Part shown: one piece after another, positions 58,721 to 64,000 of the stretch | Layout of the letters: every line of letters begins with the position of its first letter | Position numbering within the stretch: the first letter of the stretch is position 1 | Assembly: GCA_020205615.1 (NCBI GenBank) | Contig: CM035173.1 | Span: 49,652,617 to 49,716,616 of the forward strand | Source: Panax quinquefolius | Lineage: Eukaryota > Streptophyta > Magnoliopsida > Apiales > Araliaceae | Length of the DNA stretch: 64,000 nucleotides | Direction: 5' to 3' | Position numbers and translations under genes: made by a program | The notes under the pieces: generated by a model | What the model was told of the DNA's origin: nothing | Databases searched by the model: none | The model's input: the letters and a program-made list of their open reading frames with translations, nothing else

Positions 58721-60142
58721 GTTTAATCGAATGATGAGAGTTATTTTCTGTCAATGGATGAAGATAAGTTTGGGGGGTTTTCAAACGTACAAGGATGCCA
58801 ATGAATTCAATGAAAAGACTAAGAGGAGGCATGCAATAATAATTTTTGCGATTAAACTATATTAAGAGAAAATGATGTAGCCAGGCTGAGACTCTAGACC
58901 AAGCGCTTCTTAGGAGGCAACCTAATTTTAATTTATATTTTTATTAGATTTTATTTTAGTTTATTGGTTTATTTCTTTTTAATTAGTATGTCAATTTTTT
59001 TCAGGTATCAAGTATCAACCAAAATGGAATATAATCCCGACTTAGCGGACGACGAAGAAGCTGAGGTGGCTAATCAACAGTTTCTCAAGGAAGTCATTTG
59101 CTTACCTTTTCCTATCTTAGCCATTGAGGACAATGTCTAGTTTAAGTTAGAGGGTGTATTCGTGTTTTTGTTTTATTTGGTATTTGATATAATTTATTAG
59201 ATTTGCATGTTAGTTAGTATGTTTTTAGGTTAACTTGAGCAATTGATTAATTGGATTTAATTTTGGCAAATGAAAAAAATGGGATTAATTTTAAACTTTT
59301 GTGAAATTAAGAATTATGCTTAGTTTTCATTTTGACTTATTATTTGGTTTAACACTATTTATGATCCTTGTGCATTGATATACAAAAATCCATATGTTTA
59401 ACTAGTTGGGGCTTAAAAAGTTATTTAATTAAGTACTTGTGAAAGATATCATTGAAACTTTAGAAATTTATTTAAGCATTATTCGAAGCGAAATTTAGGC
59501 ATTAACATAAATTTGAGGGAAATATTGGATTATTTAAAAATTTTGAAGCTTCCCGAGTTGAAATAATGGATCATGTGGTGGGTTGAGATGGAGCATAAAA
59601 AGCATTCACCCATAAACACAGGCACGAGATGGAGCGTAACACGCACTCATGCGAGAGAAAACAAGATGGAGCGTAAAATGAACTCGTTCAATAGGGAGTG
59701 AGAGGGAGCATCAAATGCACTCACCAAAAAAAATAGAAGAATACTTGGGAAGGGAAATAATATAAGGAAAAAAAGAGAAAAAAATCCTTTTTATCCCCAG
59801 GTTTATGTGATGTTTGCTTTTGCGGAAATTGATGTGGAAAGTAGGGTTCCATAATTGATATTAAATATCTTTTGTTGAGTATTTGATTATATAGCTTTAT
59901 CTAAGTTATACTTAGTTTGAAAATTTGGATACACACAGTTAAAGAGTCATGAATAAATGTGGAACGATGGATATGTTAAAATTAAGCTCTGCATTTTTTT
60001 TTGAAATTTTGCTTGAGTTATAGTTTTAATAAAAGCTATGAGGCCATTATTTAATTCGTATTGATTCATTATTTAAGGTAGTTGCTATTCAGAATTAGTT
60101 GTTTTAGTTTTGTTCTTAGTGTTTTTTTTGAGGACAAACAAA
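58721..60142 (+). other. Athila 3' non-coding region with a short minisatellite
   Basis: No gene is visible. AAGCGCTTCTTAGGAGGCAAC (58898 on, first 20 bases) and GAGGACAATGTCTAGTTTAA (about 59127) are characteristic phrases of Athila elements after pol. At about 59585-59725 four units of roughly 40-45 bp repeat GAGATGGAGCGTAA..CACTCA. A GAGGACAAAC phrase precedes the polypurine tract near 60130. Confidence 0.65.
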
Positions 60143-60162
60143 AGTTTAAGTTTGGGGGTATT
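60143..60162 (+). other. Polypurine tract of the Athila-like element
   Basis: AAGTTTAAGTTTGGGGGTAT lies just before the 3' LTR start TGATAAGTGG, the usual Athila arrangement. Confidence 0.82.
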
Positions 60163-60678
60163 TGATAAGTGGATTTTATACATGTTATTAATTATCTTTT
60201 AACTGGATATTTTTTAGTTCTTATTTATTTTAAGTTATTTATATATGTTTATATGTGTTTTTGATGTTATCTTATACGAAAAAGGCTATAAGAGGTAATT
60301 CAATCTTTATTGTTGTGGGTAGGAGAAACAAAAGCTGGAAGGGAATATTTAAGGGATTTTAACGCCAAGTTTGATATGATTTCTTGGCTTAAAACTTAAA
60401 TTTTATTGTAGAGCTCATCGGGAGCTTCGATTTGATAGGTGGAACATCCCGTAACTCTTCTTGGATCAAAAGTTATGGTCATTTTACCAACAAACGTTGA
60501 ACTAATAGATGGACTCGCGCCATTTCCTAGTTCATTTATGGAGCCGCCAAGCCATACCACCAGAGAATCAGCGGAGGTCATGACTAGATCAAGGTTTGAC
60601 GCAGCATTTTTTCATGTTTTTGACTCCCAATCGGATTTTTTTTTCAATTATGCTAGGTATATGACGTGTAACCTATAA

Positions 60679-62190
60679 TGTGACGCCCCCAAAATAGGTA
60701 TACATCACCCATCTTGAGTCGCCAAATACATGGTACAAAATTCAAATACAACTTAATTATACAACAGTCGTGTAAAATACAACAAAACATAATCTAAGAG
60801 TTTTAATAAGAATATTGTCATCTAGACAATATCCACACTCAATGGAGTCCTCATTACATTTATTATCACACTATTTAACAGAATAGTGAGAACTACTAAT
60901 GCTATCATTTGGACCGTCACTCCGTTCCCCGACTAGTCGACTCACGTTCTCATTTCACGAAGAGAAACGAAGAAAAGAAAGGGTGAGCTCAACTAGCCCG
61001 ATGAAAAATAGTATGACTAAGATAATGCGAGAATAAATTATCATTAGTCTTGTGTTTACCCGATAAAATACAATAGACATCAAGTTTAAGCTGCGGTGGA
61101 ATAAGTAATCCATTAGAAGAGTCAAGTAGAGCATGATATCTACTATCTTCTATGATTTAAAATGTTTTCATCAATTTTTATCATTTGAGACTCGACAATA
61201 AAAATAAACCACATCATCGAAGTCATCCTCGCATTACGGGCGAGGATATTCATTAAATCATCATGAATGGTCATGACTATACCAAGAATAATCCTCGGTC
61301 ATAATCATACCAAAAAGCGTCCATCAATGCCTTCTACAGACTCGAGGGACTTTTACCACATCATTTATAACATTATAGGTCATGATTATCTTACCGAATA
61401 ATCCTCAGTCATAATCATACCAAGTCCATCTATGCACGTAAGATAAAGATGACTTTCATCACAATATAAGCATGAGGATGATGAAGATGACATAATAATT
61501 CAATAAAACAAGTTTAAGAATAAATTTTAAATATTTATAAGTTAATTTATCTTGATATCAATTACGTACAAATTGTCAACAAGATACTGCTTTGTGGAGT
61601 AAAATTCAAGAATGATCAGAAGAATATTTCCATGAAAAGATACCGGATGAAGCGCAAATATCCATGATATTCTACTAATTTCATGGAGTATAGAAGCCAA
61701 AACTTTAACCAAATGAGTATCATAAAATATATGAAACTGCAAATGAATTTTCACCCGCCATGCGATAATCCACGTAGATAGGTCATTTCCACAATTTAAT
61801 AAGGAATGAATACAAAGGATCATTCACCATGCATGTGATAATCCATATAGAAAGGTTATTCCAACAGAATAATAAAGAATGGAACCGGTCATGCGTAATC
61901 CGCACAGACAGGATATTCCAACGGAATAATAAAGAATGGAAAAATAGAAGAATTCACCATGCATGCGATAGACCACACAGACAGGTTATTCCAACAGAAT
62001 AATAAAGAATGGAACCAGGTCTAGCGTAATTCGCACAGACAGGATATTCCAATAGAATAATAAAGAATGGAATAACAAAGAACTCACCATGCATGCGATA
62101 AACCGCATAGACAGGTTATTCGAACAGAATAATAAAGAATGAAACCTGGTCTAGCGTAATCTGCACAGACAGGATATTCCAACAGAATAA
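60679..62190 (-). mobile_element. Insertion H, left arm: truncated LTR of the A-H family
   Basis: It starts with TGTGACGCCCCC and follows the LTR family inward as far as the hairpin array (61750-62190), where it stops. It lacks the TATA and U3 part. From about 62191 the sequence turns into the same family in the opposite direction, with a short AAAGAAAAG-like similarity at the join. The right-hand LTR copy makes this one arm of a large inverted repeat. Confidence 0.88.
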
Positions 62191-64000
62191 TAAAGAAAAG
62201 TTAAAGGTATTGTACTGTAATATTTTGAGCCCCAAAACGTGCAATTATCAAAACTATATTTTCCTATAAATAGAAGCTCATTCTTCCTTCATTTCTCACC
62301 AATTCACTAAAGCTTTAGAGCAATTATTATAGAGAGAAATTATAGAGAGAAAGAAGAAGAGAAGTCTGGTTCCTCATTATTCCAATATCCAGTTTCTTCT
62401 AAGTTAAGGGGTATTATTTCTTTCGTATTCATGAAGAGAACTTCTTTTATTCCATTCTTTATTATTATGTTGGAATAACCTGTCTATGCGAAGTACCGTA
62501 TACATGGTGAAATTTTTCTGTTATTCCATTCTTTATTATTCTGTTAGAATATCCTGTCTGTGCGGATTACGCTAGACTTAATTCCATTCTTTATTATTCG
62601 CTGAATAACCTTTTGTTTGTCGCGGTCTATCGCATGCATACGGTGAATGAATTTGTTATTCCATTCTTTATTATTACATTTGGAATATCCATGCAATGCG
62701 GATTACGCTAAACTTTGGTTCCATTCTTTATTATTACTGTTAGAATAACTTCGTCATGCGGCTCTATCGCATGCATGGTGAATTCTTCTCATTATTCCAT
62801 TCTTTATTATTCTGTTGGAATATCCTATCTGTGCGGATTACGCATGACCTGGTTCCGTTCTTTATTATTATATTAGAATAACCTGTCTATGTGGATTATC
62901 ACATGCATGGTGAATGATCCTTCGTATTCATTCCTTATTAAATTGTGGAAATGATCTATCTACGTGGATTATCACATGGCGAGTGAAAATCCATTTGCAG
63001 TTTCATATATTCTATGATACTCATTTGGTTAAAGTTATGGCTTCTATACTCTATGAAATTAGTAGAATATCCTGTATATTTGCGCTTCATCCGGTATCTT
63101 TTCATGGAAATATTCCTCTGATCATTCTTGAATTTTACTCCACAAAGCAGTATCATGTTGACAATTTGGACGTAATTGATTTCAAGATAAATTAACTTAT
63201 AAATCTTTAAAATTTATTTTTGAACTTGTTTTATTGAATTATTATATCATTGTCATCATCCTCATGCTTATATTGTGATGAAAGTCATCTTTAGCTTACG
63301 TGCATAGATGGACTTGGTATGATTATGACCAGGGATTATACGGTAAAATCATGACCTGTAATGTTATAAATGATGTGGTAAAAGTCCTCAGTAGCCTTTA
63401 GTGCATTGATGGATAGTTTTTGGTATGATTATGACTAGTGAATATTCGATATAGTCATGACCATTGATGATTTAATGAGTATCCTTGGCCCATAGTATAG
63501 GGATAACTCGATGATGTGATTTATTTATTAAGCTGAGTCTCAGCGATAAAAATTGATGAAAACATTTTAAATCATAGAAGATAGTAGATATCATGCTTTA
63601 CTTGACTCTTCTAATGGATTACTTATTCCGCTACAGTTAAACTTGATGTCTATTGTATTTTATCAGTTTAACATTGTTGAAGACTAATGATAATTTATTC
63701 TGCATTATCTTAGTCATAATATTTCTTACTAGGCTAGTTGAGCTCACCCTTTCTTTCACTGTTCTTTTCAGGAAATGAGAACGTAGCCGGGACTAGTTGG
63801 GGAACAGAGTGACGGTCCAGATGATAGCATTAGTAGTCCTCACTATTCTGTTAAATAGTGTGACAATAAATGTAATGAGGACTCCATTGAGTGTGGATAT
63901 TGTCTAGATGACAATATTCTTATTTAAACTCTTAGATTAAGTTTTGTCGTATTTTATACGACTGTTGTATAATTAAGTTGTATTTGAATTTTGTACCATG
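62191..64000 (+). mobile_element. Insertion H, right arm: LTR of the A-H family from U3 to near its end (partial)
   Basis: It begins within U3 and has TATAAATA at 62275-62282. The donor is mutated (AAGTTAAGG at 62401). A hairpin array lies at about 62430-62990, and the acceptor TTCTTTTCAG|G has its AG at 63770-63771. It runs off the window about 50 bp before the expected GGGGGCGTCACA end. Positions 62540-64000 mirror 60729-62190, with a centre near 62365. Matching open frames on the two arms (61542-61823 and 62914-63195) are about 90% identical, which measures the arm similarity; I do not regard them as genes. Confidence 0.88.

Larger units (their letters stand above)
60163..64000 (+). repeat. 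3' LTR of the Athila-like element (partial; interrupted by insertion H)
   Basis: It starts TGATAAGTGGATTTTATAC and matches the 5' LTR pieces at 43371-43614 and 47086-47360. It is cut at 60678 (after CCTATAA) by insertion H; the rest of the LTR is beyond the window. Confidence 0.82.

Noticed and set aside
61542..61823. A 93-residue frame mirrored at 62914-63195 and partly at 55228-55671
   Set aside because: It is repeated because the LTR DNA is repeated. It lies in the apparent intron, differs mostly at random positions and matches no family I know.

Overview
The window is about 64 kb of plant repeat DNA. It carries no intact host gene, RNA gene or CRISPR array that I can support. It is AT-rich, every recognisable coding stretch is a broken retrotransposon or transposon gene, and the elements are nested several layers deep. 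The families (Sirevirus-like Ty1/copia, Tekay/Del-like Ty3/gypsy, Athila-like Ty3/gypsy, CACTA) point to a large-genome eudicot, perhaps an asterid. The species cannot be read from the sequence.

Layout, left to right. 1-9130 is minus-strand copia element I (integrase, protease, gag). It is split by a plus-strand gypsy-type solo LTR (A, 1079-6542), which is itself split by an inverted relative (B, 2505-5508). 9131-10407 is a copia LTR shared by element I and element II. Element II runs from 29777 back to 10408: 5' LTR 28337-29777, gag, pol, then a long extra ORF after pol. It is interrupted by an Athila-type solo LTR (24616-26013), gypsy solo LTR C (15506-18020) and a copia solo LTR (11231-15284) that holds another gypsy-type solo LTR (12100-14679).

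29778-30824 is unassigned AT-rich DNA. 30825-40841 is a hybrid: gypsy 3' LTR (D), gypsy pol and protease, a nested copia solo LTR (36128-37663), then a sharp junction at about 37948 into copia gag, primer-binding site and 5' LTR (element III). 40842-43370 is a decayed CACTA fragment on the plus strand. From 43371 to the window end lies an Athila-type element with both LTRs but a gutted interior. Its 5' LTR holds a 3.5-kb solo LTR (43615-47084) and a complete but internally deleted gypsy element (47843-57285, LTRs F and G, 340 bp between them), with solo LTR E (48108-51236) inside LTR F. Its 3' LTR (from 60163) holds a large inverted repeat of the same LTR family (H, from 60679).

Most insertions can be read exactly from TG...CA ends and 5-bp target duplications: GAGTT, CTCTC, CCATA, TTGGT and TCCCA are perfect; several others are diverged. 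The A-H LTR family is the most interesting thing here. It is 2.5-3.1 kb long and has a TATA box, a conserved apparent leader intron, several short-repeat systems, and tandem repeats whose monomers carry small hairpins with paired sequence changes. The genes do not work together in a host pathway; the window records serial retroelement insertion, LTR-LTR recombination and deletion. I saw no evidence of a new defence or metabolic system.
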